Assembly: GCF_900110075.1 (NCBI RefSeq)
Contig: NZ_FOCJ01000002.1
Coordinates: 620,001 to 684,000, forward strand
Direction of reading: 5' to 3'
Source of the DNA: Paenibacillus sp. OV219
GTDB lineage: Bacteria; Bacillota; Bacilli; Paenibacillales; Paenibacillaceae
DNA length: 64,000 nt
Under the pieces are notes generated by a model. It made no database searches. It saw only the letters and a list, made by a program, of their open reading frames with translations, and was not told the origin of the DNA. A program made the position numbers and the translations under genes. Numbering within the stretch: the first letter of the stretch is position 1; each line of letters begins with the position of its first letter. Positions 54,252 through 64,000 of this stretch are shown here, piece after piece.

Positions 54252-57200
54252 ACAACATGAGAGCAAAGACAATAAAGATAAAACGCGTGTCTATGAATAC
54301 GCCAAGTCGCTCAACATGAGCAGTAAAGAAATTATTACCATTCTCAAACGTCTCAATCTTCCGGTTAATAATCATATGAGCGTTATGGAGAATGAAATGG
54401 TCTCGAAAGTGGAAGGATTCTTCCGAGACATTAAAGCGAATGCTGCAGCGAAACGCGCGCAGGAGAACGCGACGGTATCCGCAGCGGCAGGAGCTTCCAA
54501 TAATAATCGTCCTTCACAGCAAGGACAACCAGAGCGTAAGCCACAGCAATCGAATACGAATGCAGCGCAGCAATCTGGTCATGCTAACAAAAATACACAA
54601 GAAATGCAGGGGAATATGAACACAACAAATACACCACCATCAGCAGCGAATAACGCTGCTCAACCGGCTTCAAGCCCATCATCTGCTACAGAGACAGCTT
54701 CAAACTCAGCTTCTACGACAAACACACAACCTTCGGCGGATGCATCCAATCATTCTACTACTCAGCAGCGTCCACAAGGTCAAGGTCAAGGCACCCGTCC
54801 GCAAGGTCAAGGCGGTCAACGCCAAGGCGGCGGCTACCAAGGGAATCGTCCACAAGGTCAAGGCGGCGGTTACCAAGGCAACCGTCCACAAGGACAAAGC
54901 GGTCAAGGTGGCAGCGGCTACCAAGGTACCCGTCCACAAGGACAAAGCGGTCAAGGCGGTGGCGGTGGCTATCAAGGTAACCGTCCACAAGGACAAAGCG
55001 GTCAAGGTGGCAGCGGCTACCAAGGCAATCGTCCACAAGGACAAAGTGGTCAAGGTGGCGGCGGCTACCAAGGTAACCGTCCACAAGGACAAAGCGGTCA
55101 AGGTGGCGGCGGCTACCAAGGTAACCGTCCGCAAGGACAAAGCGGTCAAGGTGGCGGCGGCTACCAAGGCAATCGTCCGCAAGGACAAAGCGGTCAAGGT
55201 GGCGGCGGCTACCAAGGCAACCGTCCGCAAGGTCAAGGTAGTCAAGGCGGCGGTCAAGGTGGCAGTCAAGGTGGCGGTGGTTTCCGCAACAATGCACCGC
55301 AATCGTCAGCAAACCGCAGCAGCAGTGCACCTGCACCTGCACGTACGTTCTCGACGGAAGATAAGCGTAGAACAAATCCGAAAGCTGCAAACAATTCGTT
55401 CAACAGCGTAAACAAACGCTTTGACGATAACCGTACTGGCAGCAATTTCAGAAATAATCGCGGTGGCAAGAATAATCGCGGCAGAGGCCAGCAGCAAGAG
55501 CGCAGAGAGAAAGTCGACAACACGCCTAAGAAAATTATTGTGCGTGGTACAATGACCGTTGGCGATCTTGCGAAGCTGCTGCATAAGGATGCTTCCGAAG
55601 TTATCAAGAAGCTCATTACGCTTGGCGTTATGGCGACGATTAACCAAGAGGTTGATCTGGATACGGTTCAACTTATTGCAACGGAATACGGTGTCGAAGT
55701 TGAAGTGAAGATTCCGGTTGAAGAGGACGCATTCGAGACGATCGAAGAGAAAGACGAAGATGATGTGCTCGAGACTCGCCCGCCGGTTGTTACAATCATG
55801 GGTCACGTTGACCACGGTAAAACAACGCTTCTTGATGCGATTCGCCACACGAGTGTAACAAGCGGCGAAGCAGGCGGTATCACACAGCATATTGGTGCGT
55901 ACCAAGTCGAAATCAACCACAAGAAAATTACATTCCTTGATACACCAGGTCACGAAGCGTTTACGCTCATGCGTGCCCGCGGTGCACAAGTTACGGATAT
56001 TACAATCATCGTTGTTGCAGCGGACGACGGCGTTATGCCACAGACGGTTGAAGCAATCAACCATGCGAAAGCGGCAGGCGTACCAATCATCGTCGCTGTG
56101 AACAAAATTGATAAGCCGGATGCAGATCCAGACCGCATCAAACAAAGCTTGACCGAGTATGAGCTTGTTCCGGAAGAGTGGGGCGGCGATACGATCTTCG
56201 TTAACGTATCCGCGAAGCAGCGCACCAATTTGGAAGAGCTGCTCGAAATGATTCTACTCGTAGCTGAAATGAACGACTACAAAGCGAACCCGAACAAACG
56301 TGCTCGCGGTACGGTCATTGAAGCAGAGCTTGATAAAGGTAAAGGTCCGGTTGCACGCGTGCTCGTACAGCACGGTTCACTTAAGATCGGCGACGCATTC
56401 GTTGCAGGTAACTGCTTCGGTCGTGTTCGTGCCATGGTCAATGACAAGGGCCGCAGACTGAAAGAAGCGGGTCCAAGTACGCCAATTGAGATTACTGGTT
56501 TAACTGAGGTGCCGCAAGCTGGCGATCCGTTCCTCGTGTTCGAAGACGAGCGTAAAGCACGCGCTATCGCTGACCGTCGTGCAATCAAACAGCGTCAAGC
56601 TGACCTTGGTGCGAACTCGAGAGTAACGCTCGAAGATTTGTACAATCATATTAAAGAAGGCGAGATTAAAGATCTGAACGTCATCATTAAAGGGGACGTC
56701 CAAGGCTCCACTGAGGCGCTTAAAGGATCTCTTGCCAAGATTGATATTGAAGGCGTACGCGTGAAGATCATTCACAGCGGTGCCGGTGCAATCACGGAGT
56801 CCGATATCAACCTTGCTGCTGCATCAAGCGCAATCGTTATCGGTTTCAATGTTCGTCCTGAGCCGCAAGCACTTGCAACAGCCGAGCAGGAGAAAGTCGA
56901 CATTCGTCTGCACAGCATCATCTACAACGTCATTGACGAGATCGAGCAAGCGATGAAAGGCATGCTCGATCCAATCTTCAAGGAAGTTGTTATTGGTCAA
57001 GCAGAAGTACGTAACTTGTTCAAAGTTACGAAAGTCGGCGTAATTGCAGGTTGTATGGTAACTTCGGGCAAAATCACACGTAGCGCCAAAGCTCGTTTGA
57101 TCCGCGGCGGTATCGTAACGTTCGAGGGCGAGATCGAATCGCTCAAACGTTACAAAGACGATGCGAAAGAAGTTGCACAAGGCTACGAGTGCGGTATTAC

Positions 57201-57273
57201 GCTGGATAAGTTCAATGACCTCAGAGAAGGCGACGTCATTGAAGCCTACATCATGGAGTCAGTAGAGAGGTGA
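54244..57273 (+). CDS. infB: Translation initiation factor IF-2 with expanded Gly/Gln/Arg repeat
   Basis: GTPase that places fMet-tRNA on the ribosome. TTG start after GGAGGTGGAG. The first IF2-N helix bundle ([20 protein letters not shown]) is followed by an Ala/Asn/Ser/Gln-rich stretch. Nine copies of GYQG(N/T)RPQGQ span about residues 197-338, then comes a basic RG-rich segment. The second IF2-N ([20 protein letters not shown]) leads to the G domain: GHVDHGKT at 520-527, [15 protein letters not shown]. Domains II-IV are normal. Length is 1009 aa against about 716 in B. subtilis; the excess is disordered. Confidence 0.97.
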   Translation: MTKQHESKDNKDKTRVYEYAKSLNMSSKEIITILKRLNLPVNNHMSVMENEMVSKVEGFFRDIKANAAAKRAQENATVSAAAGASNNNRPSQQGQPERKPQQSNTNAAQQSGHANKNTQEMQGNMNTTNTPPSAANNAAQPASSPSSATETASNSASTTNTQPSADASNHSTTQQRPQGQGQGTRPQGQGGQRQGGGYQGNRPQGQGGGYQGNRPQGQSGQGGSGYQGTRPQGQSGQGGGGGYQGNRPQGQSGQGGSGYQGNRPQGQSGQGGGGYQGNRPQGQSGQGGGGYQGNRPQGQSGQGGGGYQGNRPQGQSGQGGGGYQGNRPQGQGSQGGGQGGSQGGGGFRNNAPQSSANRSSSAPAPARTFSTEDKRRTNPKAANNSFNSVNKRFDDNRTGSNFRNNRGGKNNRGRGQQQERREKVDNTPKKIIVRGTMTVGDLAKLLHKDASEVIKKLITLGVMATINQEVDLDTVQLIATEYGVEVEVKIPVEEDAFETIEEKDEDDVLETRPPVVTIMGHVDHGKTTLLDAIRHTSVTSGEAGGITQHIGAYQVEINHKKITFLDTPGHEAFTLMRARGAQVTDITIIVVAADDGVMPQTVEAINHAKAAGVPIIVAVNKIDKPDADPDRIKQSLTEYELVPEEWGGDTIFVNVSAKQRTNLEELLEMILLVAEMNDYKANPNKRARGTVIEAELDKGKGPVARVLVQHGSLKIGDAFVAGNCFGRVRAMVNDKGRRLKEAGPSTPIEITGLTEVPQAGDPFLVFEDERKARAIADRRAIKQRQADLGANSRVTLEDLYNHIKEGEIKDLNVIIKGDVQGSTEALKGSLAKIDIEGVRVKIIHSGAGAITESDINLAAASSAIVIGFNVRPEPQALATAEQEKVDIRLHSIIYNVIDEIEQAMKGMLDPIFKEVVIGQAEVRNLFKVTKVGVIAGCMVTSGKITRSAKARLIRGGIVTFEGEIESLKRYKDDAKEVAQGYECGITLDKFNDLREGDVIEAYIMESVER
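54832..55254 (+). repeat. In-frame 48-bp minisatellite within infB
   Basis: Nine units starting with GG(C/T)TA(C/T)CAA at 54832, 54868, 54916, 54967, 55015, 55063, 55111, 55159 and 55207. Spacings are 36, 48, 51 and then 48 bp. The units differ mostly at synonymous positions (AAC/AAT, CCA/CCG), so the peptide is conserved more than the DNA. The unit encodes [16 protein letters not shown]. Confidence 0.95.
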
Positions 57274-57280
57274 TTAACCT

Positions 57281-57637
57281 ATGGCAAAAGTCCGCGTAGG
57301 ACGTGTAGGTGAACAAATTAAGAAAGAATTAAGCCAAATCATTCAACTGGAGCTTAAAGATCCGCGAATTGGCTTTATTACAGTAACTGGCGTCGATCTG
57401 ACGAACGATATGTCCCAGGCACGGATTTATCTCAGCGTGCTTGGCAGTGACGAGCAGAAGGAGGAGACGCTGAAAGCACTTGCCCGCGGCAAAGGCTTCC
57501 TGCGCTCCGAGCTCGGCAAGCGGATTCGTTTCCGTCACACACCGGATTTGCTGTTCAAATTCGATAGCAGTATCGAATATGGCAGCCGGATCGAATCGCT
57601 GCTCACTGACATTAATGGTGGGAGTGCTCAGCAATGA
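57281..57637 (+). CDS. rbfA: 30S ribosome-binding factor A
   Basis: KH-fold factor for 16S rRNA 5'-end maturation and cold adaptation. 118 aa, with [28 protein letters not shown] and the C-terminal [25 protein letters not shown] start after GAGAGGTG. In B. subtilis ylxP lies between infB and rbfA; here only 7 nt separate them. The end overlaps nrnA by 4 nt. Confidence 0.96.
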   Translation: MAKVRVGRVGEQIKKELSQIIQLELKDPRIGFITVTGVDLTNDMSQARIYLSVLGSDEQKEETLKALARGKGFLRSELGKRIRFRHTPDLLFKFDSSIEYGSRIESLLTDINGGSAQQ

Positions 57638-58644
57638 TCGCCGGGGATTCTGCGGCGTTCTCGGTCGATTACCTGGATCAGCTTCAGAAGGCGCTTGATT
57701 TCATTCGAGGCGGCAATCGATTTCTTGTCGTCTCGCATGTTCAGCCGGATGGTGATGCCATCAGCTCAACGATAGTTGTTGGCTGGCTGCTTGAGCAGCT
57801 TGGCAAACAAGCGGTCTTAATGAATGAAGGCAAAGTGCCTGTCCGGCTTCAATTTATGGACAGGTCCGCAATGATTATTAATTACAGTCATTCTCAGCCA
57901 ACAGAGAAGTTCGATCGTGTTATCGCGATTGACTGCGCCGATTCCCGCCGGATCGGACTTGTAAGTACGCTTTTTACCCAAGACGCTCAGCTTCTTAATA
58001 TCGATCATCATCCAACTAATGATGCGTTTGGGACGGCAAACTTGATTCGAGTCGATGCGGCTGCAACGGTTGAAATTTTATATGATCTGATTGAGCACGG
58101 TGCGATCCCGCTTGATAAAGAAGCAGCAACAGCCATCTATACCGGGTTGTTAACGGACACAGGCGGTTTCCGCTACTCCAACACAACTCCGAGGGTGATG
58201 CATATTGCTTCCCGGATGCTTGCAGAAAGTGCACCGGCTCATTTTATTGCGAATCTTCTGCTTGAGCAGATGACGAAGGCGCAATTGCTTGTTTTGCAGC
58301 GCGGACTAAGTCGGCTCTTGTTCTCGGATGATAACAAAATTGCTTCTCTCTACGTCACATACGCTGATATGGCTGAGACTGGCGCTGTCGGCGATGATCT
58401 CGAAGGTCTCGTGAACTACGCACTCAATGTGGAAGGTGTAGAGGTGGGCATTTTGCTAAAAGAAACCGAGAATGGTGAAGTGAAAGTAAGTATGCGTTCT
58501 GCCGGCAAGGTGGACGTATCTGCAATTGCTCAATCATTTGGAGGTGGAGGGCATGTTCGTGCAGCAGGCTGTAAGCTGGAGCACGGCATATCGGAAGCAA
58601 CCACATTCGTTGTAAATGCAGTAAGAGAGGCGCTGGATAAATGA
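57634..58644 (+). CDS. nrnA: DHH-family oligoribonuclease/pAp phosphatase NrnA
   Basis: Degrades nanoRNAs and 3'-phosphoadenosine 5'-phosphate. The DHH domain has [24 protein letters not shown] and NIDHHPTND (the DHH motif). The C-terminal DHHA1 domain has [12 protein letters not shown]. Length is 336 aa. It overlaps rbfA and truB by 4 nt each, so it is embedded in the operon. In B. subtilis nrnA is elsewhere on the chromosome; this placement occurs in some other Firmicutes. Confidence 0.94.
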   Translation: MIAGDSAAFSVDYLDQLQKALDFIRGGNRFLVVSHVQPDGDAISSTIVVGWLLEQLGKQAVLMNEGKVPVRLQFMDRSAMIINYSHSQPTEKFDRVIAIDCADSRRIGLVSTLFTQDAQLLNIDHHPTNDAFGTANLIRVDAAATVEILYDLIEHGAIPLDKEAATAIYTGLLTDTGGFRYSNTTPRVMHIASRMLAESAPAHFIANLLLEQMTKAQLLVLQRGLSRLLFSDDNKIASLYVTYADMAETGAVGDDLEGLVNYALNVEGVEVGILLKETENGEVKVSMRSAGKVDVSAIAQSFGGGGHVRAAGCKLEHGISEATTFVVNAVREALDK

Positions 58645-59561
58645 TGGATGGCATCTTGGCGGTCTGGAAGCCAGCTGGCTGGACCTCTCACGACGTCGTA
58701 GCAAAAGTAAGAAGATTAGTAAAGGTGAAGCGAATCGGGCATACCGGTACGCTTGATCCAGAAGTGACAGGCGTGCTTCCGCTCTGCATTGGCAGAGCGA
58801 CACGTGTCGTCGAATATGTGCAAGAGCGTCCGAAGAGCTATGAGGCGGAGATGAAATTCGGCATCGCTACGGATACGGAAGATATGTCAGGCACAGTGCT
58901 GACTGAGCTTCCTTCTGTAACGATTACGGAAGACGATATTCGCCGCGTACTTGCAACGTTCATCGGTGATATCGAGCAGGTACCTCCGATGTATTCCGCA
59001 GTGAAGGTAGACGGTAAAAGGCTCTATGAGCTTGCCCGGGAAGGACAAGTCGTTGAGCGGAAGTCGAGAGTGGTCACGATCCATAAGCTCGAGCTGCTAG
59101 AGATGAAGCTGGATCAGCCTCATCCGACGATTCGTTTCTCGGTGGAATGTTCCAAGGGTACATACATCCGAACACTTTGCGTTGATATTGGACAAGCGCT
59201 TCATGTTCCAGCCGTAATGGTGAAATTGACGCGGACAATGTCTGGCGGTTTCAAAGAAGCGGACTGCTACACGCTCGAAGATATTGCACAGCTGATGGCG
59301 TCGGGCGAGCTCGCGTCGAAGCTGACACCAGCCGACCAAGCGATTGATCATTTTCCTCGCGCGGCGGTGAGCAGCGACAACGTTCAACGTGCTTTTCAAG
59401 GCAAACGTATATCACTATCCTCGTTACTCGAGCATGATCCATTCGATTCGGATGCGATCATTCGGTTATATGGGGAAGACGGAACGTTCGTCGGTTTGTT
59501 CGAGCAAGATCAAGAAACAGCCTCGCTTAAAGGTGTGAAAGTTTTCACGCCTACAGCGTAA
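58641..59561 (+). CDS. truB: tRNA pseudouridine-55 synthase
   Basis: Makes the universal pseudouridine of the T-loop. Catalytic Asp in GHTGTLDPEVTGVLPLCIG, start GILAVWKPAGWTSHDVV, and SVECSKGTYIRTLCVDIG. Length is 306 aa. ATG ATG start overlapping nrnA by 4 nt. Note that trmFO, which modifies the neighbouring tRNA position 54, is in the same window but in another operon. Confidence 0.97.
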   Translation: MMDGILAVWKPAGWTSHDVVAKVRRLVKVKRIGHTGTLDPEVTGVLPLCIGRATRVVEYVQERPKSYEAEMKFGIATDTEDMSGTVLTELPSVTITEDDIRRVLATFIGDIEQVPPMYSAVKVDGKRLYELAREGQVVERKSRVVTIHKLELLEMKLDQPHPTIRFSVECSKGTYIRTLCVDIGQALHVPAVMVKLTRTMSGGFKEADCYTLEDIAQLMASGELASKLTPADQAIDHFPRAAVSSDNVQRAFQGKRISLSSLLEHDPFDSDAIIRLYGEDGTFVGLFEQDQETASLKGVKVFTPTA

Positions 59562-59599
59562 GCTTGTTAGTGAACATCACAAAGCAGGTGTGACTGCAG

Positions 59600-60553
59600 A
59601 TGGAAATCATCTCATTACAATACCCGATCGCTACCACGCAAACCGTGCAGCAAGCTGTGCCGAAGGCGCTGGCGATCGGACATTTCGACGGTGTGCACCG
59701 CGGGCATCAGAATGTTATCCGCCGCGCGGTGGAATTGGCGAAGTCAAATGGTCTTCAGAGCGCGGTTATGACCTTCCATCCGCATCCGAAGGAAGTGCTT
59801 GGCCAGAGTGGGCAGTATGCAGTCAGCCTGACACCGCTTGAAGACAAGATTGAACGGTTCCGTCGGATTGGGGTCGATGTGGTCTATATCGTCACGTTCG
59901 ATTTGACCTTTGCTGGCGTTTCGCCGGAAGATTTCGTAGGTCAGGTGCTCCGTCCGCTTCGTGTGAAAAAAGCTGTAGTCGGCTTTGACTTCACGTTTGG
60001 AGCTAAAGGTGCAGGGAAGCCGGAAACGTTATGGGCTCTTGGAGAGCCGGACATCGAGGTGGAAATTGTGGATCCTTTCATGCAAGATGGCGATAAAGTA
60101 AGCAGCACGCTCATTCGAGAAGCGCTGCAGGAAGGCCGTCCGGAAGCAGCGGAACAGCTGCTCGGCGAGCCTTATCAAGTTCGCGGCATTGTCGTTCATG
60201 GGGAAGGCAGAGGAAGCAAGATTGGATTTCCGACAGCTAATGTGCAGCCGGAAGCAGGTTTCCTCGTCCCAAGGCAAGGCGTTTACGCCATTATGGTTCA
60301 TATAGATGGCAAACGGATGCCAGGCGTTCTGAATATTGGCGTAAAGCCAACCTTCCACGAGAACTTGCTGGAACCGGTTATGGAAGCGCATTTGTTTGAT
60401 TTTAGCGGCAATCTGTATGAGAAGACGATTACGGTCGAGTTCATCGCATTCCTTCGTACCGAGAAGAAATTCGGTTCGATTGATGAATTAATTAGCCAGA
60501 TCAAAGCGGATTCGGATAAAGCGCGTAATGTCTTGACCGCCTATAATAAGTAA
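59600..60553 (+). CDS. ribF: Bifunctional riboflavin kinase/FMN adenylyltransferase
   Basis: Converts riboflavin to FMN and FAD. The N-terminal adenylyltransferase has AIGHFDGVHRGHQNVI (with the HxGH-like motif), FHPHPKEVLG and STLIREALQEG. The C-terminal kinase has GRGSKIGFPTANV and GVYAIMV, GVLNIGVKPTF. Length is 317 aa. Last gene of the rimP operon in this window; no terminator is obvious before the rpsO promoter. Confidence 0.97.
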   Translation: MEIISLQYPIATTQTVQQAVPKALAIGHFDGVHRGHQNVIRRAVELAKSNGLQSAVMTFHPHPKEVLGQSGQYAVSLTPLEDKIERFRRIGVDVVYIVTFDLTFAGVSPEDFVGQVLRPLRVKKAVVGFDFTFGAKGAGKPETLWALGEPDIEVEIVDPFMQDGDKVSSTLIREALQEGRPEAAEQLLGEPYQVRGIVVHGEGRGSKIGFPTANVQPEAGFLVPRQGVYAIMVHIDGKRMPGVLNIGVKPTFHENLLEPVMEAHLFDFSGNLYEKTITVEFIAFLRTEKKFGSIDELISQIKADSDKARNVLTAYNK

Positions 60554-60568
60554 TCGTTGATACTGACA

Positions 60569-60598
60569 TTTACTTTTGCTAGGCGAGTGTGCTATACT
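60569..60598 (+). promoter_or_regulatory. Promoter of rpsO
   Basis: TTTACT (60569-60574, four of six to consensus), an 18-bp spacer, TATACT (60593-60598) with an extended -10 TGC before it. It gives a leader of about 120 nt. Confidence 0.6.
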
Positions 60599-60605
60599 CT
60601 TAAAG

Positions 60606-60696
60606 GTTGCGTGCTCATACTTCGTATGTAGCTCGCGCACCATTAGAACCTTAGCTTGGCCAGCTCGAGATTCACCGACGGCGGCGAGGCTAATGG
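60606..60696 (+). promoter_or_regulatory. Structured leader of rpsO, candidate S15 autoregulatory element
   Basis: A first hairpin has CATAC/GTATG (60616-60620, 60624-60628) around TTC with an imperfect GC-rich lower stem. CCATTAG (60640-60646) can pair with CTAATGG (60690-60696), enclosing AGCT/AGCT (60653-60656, 60662-60665). Firmicutes S15 is known to repress its own mRNA through structured leaders; equivalence here is inferred. Confidence 0.5.
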
Positions 60697-60724
60697 CGAT
60701 TATGATATAGGGAGGTGAATACGG

Positions 60725-60994
60725 ATGGCACTTACACAAGAGCGTAAACATCAATTGATCGATGAGCACAAGACGCATGCGAACGATACTGGTTCTCCAG
60801 AAGTTCAAATCGCTATCCTGACGCAAAACATCGTCAACTTGACAGATCATCTTCGGACGCACAAGAAAGATCATCACTCGCGTCGTGGTCTGCTTAAGAT
60901 GGTTGGTCAACGTCGTAAACTGTTGGCTTACCTTAAGAACAAAGACGTTAAACGTTACAGCGCATTGATCGAAAAACTCGGCCTTCGCCGATAA
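60725..60994 (+). CDS. rpsO: 30S ribosomal protein S15
   Basis: Primary 16S-binding protein of the central domain. 89 aa with [22 protein letters not shown] and [20 protein letters not shown], all conserved. SD GGGAGGTGAA. Followed by a strong terminator before pnp, as in most Bacillales. Confidence 0.98.
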   Translation: MALTQERKHQLIDEHKTHANDTGSPEVQIAILTQNIVNLTDHLRTHKKDHHSRRGLLKMVGQRRKLLAYLKNKDVKRYSALIEKLGLRR

Positions 60995-61007
60995 TAGATG
61001 CGGGTAT

Positions 61008-61069
61008 AAAAGCAACCTGGTTGTTAAGCCGCCTGGGATTCCAGGCACGCTTCACTGGGTTGCTTTTTA
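61008..61069 (+). terminator. Terminator after rpsO
   Basis: AAAAGCAACC (61008-61017) pairs with GGTTGCTTTT (61058-61067); inside is a second hairpin CCTGG/CCAGG (61032-61036, 61041-61045). A T5 run ends the stem. The remaining 170 nt before pnp hold an AT-rich stretch in which I could not fix a promoter. Confidence 0.85.
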
Positions 61070-61239
61070 TAAATGTAAAATACATATTGATTTTGAACTG
61101 CTCCATCGTAATTGAGGGGCTTTTCTTATATATTGTTTTACTGCAGGAAATGGTAAGTAAGTGCACGAATGGAAACAATAGAAGACTGACAATCGGGTAC
61201 CTTGAGTGAGGTATAGCGGTTGCGGTGAGGAGGATTATA

Positions 61240-63345
61240 ATGTTGCAGCGTGTAGAAACAACATTGGGCGGCCGTCCGTTCATTCTTGAGACAGGCCGTC
61301 TCGCTAAGCAAGCTAATGCAGCAGTTACCGTAAAATACGGCGAAACTGTTGTGCTTTGTACGGTGGTTGCATCGAACGAACCGAAGAATCTTGATTTTTT
61401 CCCGTTGACGGTGAATTACGAAGAGCGTCTATACGCGGTTGGTAAAATCCCAGGCGGTTTCATTAAGCGTGAAGGCCGTCCGAGCGAGAAAGCCATTCTT
61501 TCAAGCCGTCTCACGGACCGTCCGATTCGTCCATTGTTCCCAGATGGCTTCCGGAACGAAGTGCAAATTGCGAACATCGTCATGAGCGTTGACCACGACT
61601 GTTCGCCGGAAATCGCAGCAATGATCGGTACATCTGCTGCACTGAGCATTTCCGATCTTCCGTTTAACGGTCCAATCGGTGGCGTCATCGTTGGTCGTAT
61701 TGACGGTCAGTTCATCATCAACCCGACGGTTGAGCAATTGCCGAAGAGTGACATCTTTGTTGTTGTTTCCGGAACGAAGGATGCCATCATGATGGTGGAA
61801 GCGGAAGCAAACGAAGTGTCGGAAGAAGTGATGCTCGAAGCGATCATGTTCGGACACGACGAAATCAAGCGTATCGTAACAACGATTGAAGAACTGCAAG
61901 GTCTGACTAGCAAGCCGAAGCTCGCAGTGAAGCTGCATGCGGTTGACGAGTCGGTTAACGAAGCTGTTCGCGCATTTGCGCAAGGACGCCTTGTTGAAGC
62001 TGTTCGTGTTATTGAGAAGCATGCAAGACAAGAAGCAATTGACGCTGTCAATGCAGATGCTGTTGCTCACTTCGAAGCGGAGTATGCCGAAACACCTGAG
62101 CTTCTCGGCGACGTGAAAGAAGTGCTTTATGATATCGTCAAAGAAGAAGTTCGCCGTTTGATCACGCATGATAAAGTTCGTCCGGATGGACGGGGATTGG
62201 CCGAAATTCGTCCAATTGAATGCGACGTTGCTTTGCTGCCGCGTACGCATGGCACGGGCTTGTTCACACGTGGACAAACACAAGCGCTCAGCGTTTGTAC
62301 GCTTGGAGCGCTAGGTGACGTTCAAATTCTCGACGGTATTGACCTGACAGAAACGAAACGTTTCATGCACCATTACAACTTCCCGCCATTCAGCGTTGGT
62401 GAAGCGAGACCACTTCGTCCTCCTGGTCGTCGTGAAATCGGTCACGGTGCTCTAGGTGAGCGTGCGTTGTCGAAGGTTATCCCAAGTGAAACAGAATTCC
62501 CGTACACGATCCGTCTCGTATCCGAGGTTTTGGAATCCAATGGTTCCACAAGCCAAGCAAGTATTTGCGCAAGCACACTTGCGATGATGGATGCAGGCGT
62601 TCCAATTAAAGCGCCAGTAGCAGGTATTGCAATGGGTCTGATCAAAGACGGCGATCACTTCTCCATCCTGTCGGATATTCAAGGTATGGAAGATCACCTC
62701 GGCGATATGGACTTTAAAGTTGCAGGTACTGCAGCAGGCGTAACCGCGATCCAAATGGACATCAAGATCAACGGTATTGACCGTGCGATTTTGTCCCAAT
62801 CATTGGAGCAAGCGCGTGAAGGCCGTATGCACATTTTGGGCAAAATGAATGAAGTGATGGCAACGCCGCGTACAAGCTTGTCGAAATACGCGCCTAAGAT
62901 TGTCATCATGAAGATTCACCCAGACAAAATCCGTGATGTTATCGGCTCCGGCGGTAAAATCATCAATAAAATCATTGATGAAACCGGCGTTAAAATCGAT
63001 ATCGAGCAAGACGGAACGGTGTTCATCGCGTCTTCTAATGCAGAAGCGAATGAGCGCGCGAAGCAAATTATCGAAGGCATCGTCCGCGAAGTCATTGTTG
63101 GCGAGGTATACCTCGGCACGGTTAAGCGGATCGAGAAATTCGGCTGCTTCGTTGAAATTTTGCCGAACAAAGACGGATTGGTGCATATCTCACAGATCTC
63201 TTCAGAGCGCGTAGCGAAAGTAGAAGACGTGGTGAAGATCGGCGATCAAATTACAGTTAAAGTAACTGAAATTGATGCACAAGGCCGTATCAACCTTTCC
63301 CGCAAAGTTCTGTTGACACCTGAAGTGCCAGCTCAACAATCATAA
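61240..63345 (+). CDS. pnp: Polyribonucleotide nucleotidyltransferase (PNPase)
   Basis: Phosphorolytic 3'-5' exoribonuclease, part of the RNA decay machinery. Two RNase PH-like domains (about residues 1-220 and 310-540; [38 protein letters not shown]), then a KH domain ([21 protein letters not shown]) and a C-terminal S1 domain ([24 protein letters not shown]). Length is 701 aa. GGAGGA at 61228-61233 supports ATG 61240; GTG 61225 is within the SD region. Confidence 0.98.
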   Translation: MLQRVETTLGGRPFILETGRLAKQANAAVTVKYGETVVLCTVVASNEPKNLDFFPLTVNYEERLYAVGKIPGGFIKREGRPSEKAILSSRLTDRPIRPLFPDGFRNEVQIANIVMSVDHDCSPEIAAMIGTSAALSISDLPFNGPIGGVIVGRIDGQFIINPTVEQLPKSDIFVVVSGTKDAIMMVEAEANEVSEEVMLEAIMFGHDEIKRIVTTIEELQGLTSKPKLAVKLHAVDESVNEAVRAFAQGRLVEAVRVIEKHARQEAIDAVNADAVAHFEAEYAETPELLGDVKEVLYDIVKEEVRRLITHDKVRPDGRGLAEIRPIECDVALLPRTHGTGLFTRGQTQALSVCTLGALGDVQILDGIDLTETKRFMHHYNFPPFSVGEARPLRPPGRREIGHGALGERALSKVIPSETEFPYTIRLVSEVLESNGSTSQASICASTLAMMDAGVPIKAPVAGIAMGLIKDGDHFSILSDIQGMEDHLGDMDFKVAGTAAGVTAIQMDIKINGIDRAILSQSLEQAREGRMHILGKMNEVMATPRTSLSKYAPKIVIMKIHPDKIRDVIGSGGKIINKIIDETGVKIDIEQDGTVFIASSNAEANERAKQIIEGIVREVIVGEVYLGTVKRIEKFGCFVEILPNKDGLVHISQISSERVAKVEDVVKIGDQITVKVTEIDAQGRINLSRKVLLTPEVPAQQS

Positions 63346-63366
63346 TCAATAATCGGCTCGAAATAA

Positions 63367-63399
63367 GAGGAGACAGATGCGAATCTGTCTTCTTTTTTT
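63367..63399 (+). terminator. Rho-independent terminator after pnp
   Basis: AGACAGAT (63371-63378) / ATCTGTCT (63383-63390) around GCGA, extended by G-T wobble pairs outside, with a T7 run. Confidence 0.9.
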
Positions 63400-63486
63400 G
63401 TGCTTCAAAAAAAGTTGCGTATCATCTGCTTATTCATATTGTTGTCCGAGCCATAATAAGATGTAGGAGAAAGGGTGGGACAACAT

Positions 63487-64000
63487 ATGAAGCTGAAGAA
63501 AGCACTTGTGATGGCACTACTGATGTGTGCGCTGGTGTTTACTGTGCGGTTGAACGAACCGCTTTCCTTATATGTCGCGGCGATGAAGCAAGGAGGAGCG
63601 ACTACAAATATACAAGCCTTCGATACGGCAACCGGACTAACAACGCTTAGGGACATGATTGAAACAGAAGCGCAGAAGAAGCGGGTAGCGGCGGTTGATG
63701 CATCGCTTGACCGCGTTTGGAAAGCCGTTCCAGGTTACAATGGGCTGGAGGTCGATGTCGAGAAGACCTACCTCCTAATGAAGAATGCGCCTGAGAACGT
63801 TCCGATCCGCTACGTGTATAAGGAAGTTGAGCCGAAGGTTAGCTTAGATTCACTCGGGAGGTATCCGATCTATAAGGGTAATCCGAATAAGCCGATGGTG
63901 GCGCTTATGATTAACGTGGCATGGGGCAATGAGTATATTCCAACCATGCTTGCAACGCTGAAGAAAGAGAATGTGAAAGCGACTTTTTTCCTGGATGGTT
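63487..64000 (+). CDS. ylxY: YlxY-type polysaccharide deacetylase-like protein (3' end missing)
   Basis: The reading frame runs off the window end; 171 residues are visible. The N-terminus is a signal peptide or anchor (MKLKKALVMALLMCALVFTV), followed by a region of about 125 residues. The start of a NodB-like domain follows, with MVALMINVAWGNEYIPTMLATL and VKATFFLDG. In catalytic NodB enzymes the first motif is FDDG-like with two Asp; here it is NVAWG, as in B. subtilis YlxY, which also lies directly after pnp. It may therefore be non-catalytic or use different chemistry. ATG start after GGGTGGG. Confidence 0.9.
   Translation, partial: MKLKKALVMALLMCALVFTVRLNEPLSLYVAAMKQGGATTNIQAFDTATGLTTLRDMIETEAQKKRVAAVDASLDRVWKAVPGYNGLEVDVEKTYLLMKNAPENVPIRYVYKEVEPKVSLDSLGRYPIYKGNPNKPMVALMINVAWGNEYIPTMLATLKKENVKATFFLDG

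Noticed and set aside
54706..55411. Long open frames on both strands over the infB repeat, with Leu/Thr/Ala or Lys/Val/Ala repeats
   Set aside because: They are by-products of the stop-free 48-bp repeat in other frames; the IF-2 frame carries conserved domains on either side.
61086..61130. GCTCC/GGGGC pairing followed by TTTTCTT before pnp as a second terminator
   Set aside because: Only five pairs including a wobble, 11-nt loop; a strong terminator already ends rpsO upstream.

Overview
The window is a gene-dense, collinear stretch of a low-to-mid-GC Firmicutes chromosome, most likely from Paenibacillaceae (a Paenibacillus-like species). The gene order follows the Bacillus subtilis topA-codY-fla/che-rpsB-tsf-polC-nusA-pnp block almost gene for gene. 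The Paenibacillaceae placement is inferred from protein character (a 216-residue EF-Ts, a very long Gly/Gln-rich IF2, a short archaeal-type ProRS), not from a database search. All 62 genes called here are on the + strand. Both end genes, topA and ylxY, are cut by the window edges.

Layout. (1) 1-6.2 kb: topA (3' part), trmFO, hslVU and codY, closed by a strong terminator. The xerC/codV gene that sits between trmFO and hslV in B. subtilis is absent. (2) 6.46-37.85 kb: one long motility/chemotaxis operon with about 36 genes and very few gaps. It runs flgB-flgC-fliEFGHIJ-ylxF-fliK-flgD-(TIGR02530-like)-flgE-swrD-fliLMY-cheY-fliOPQR-flhBAFG-cheBAWCD-(membrane protein)-sigD-fapA-(small hydrophilic protein)-swrB-(membrane protein with an MltG-like domain). 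It encodes rod, MS-ring, C-ring, export apparatus, hook, chemotaxis core and the flagellar sigma factor. Flagellin, FlgM and stator genes are not here. (3) 38-46.6 kb: rpsB, tsf, pyrH, frr, uppS, cdsA, dxr, rseP, proS (translation, UMP synthesis, isoprenoid and phospholipid synthesis, regulated membrane proteolysis). (4) 46.7-51 kb: polC, preceded by a long hairpin. (5) 51-51.95 kb: the only long non-coding stretch, with two tandem 49-bp units, a large imperfect inverted repeat, a second long palindrome, and the promoter and leader hairpin of the next operon. (6) 51.96-60.55 kb: rimP-nusA-ylxR-ylxQ-infB-rbfA-nrnA-truB-ribF. (7) 60.6-64 kb: rpsO with a structured leader, pnp, and the start of a YlxY-type polysaccharide-deacetylase-like gene.

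I found no defence system, prophage, insertion sequence, CRISPR array, tRNA or rRNA. The most lineage-specific material is the three unrecognised or partly recognised proteins around sigD and swrB, the nine-unit Gly/Gln/Arg repeat in IF2, the short EF-Ts, the ProRS type, and the polC-rimP intergenic repeats. Start codons were moved from the longest possible reading frame wherever a Shine-Dalgarno (SD) sequence or family N-terminus pointed downstream; each case is stated.
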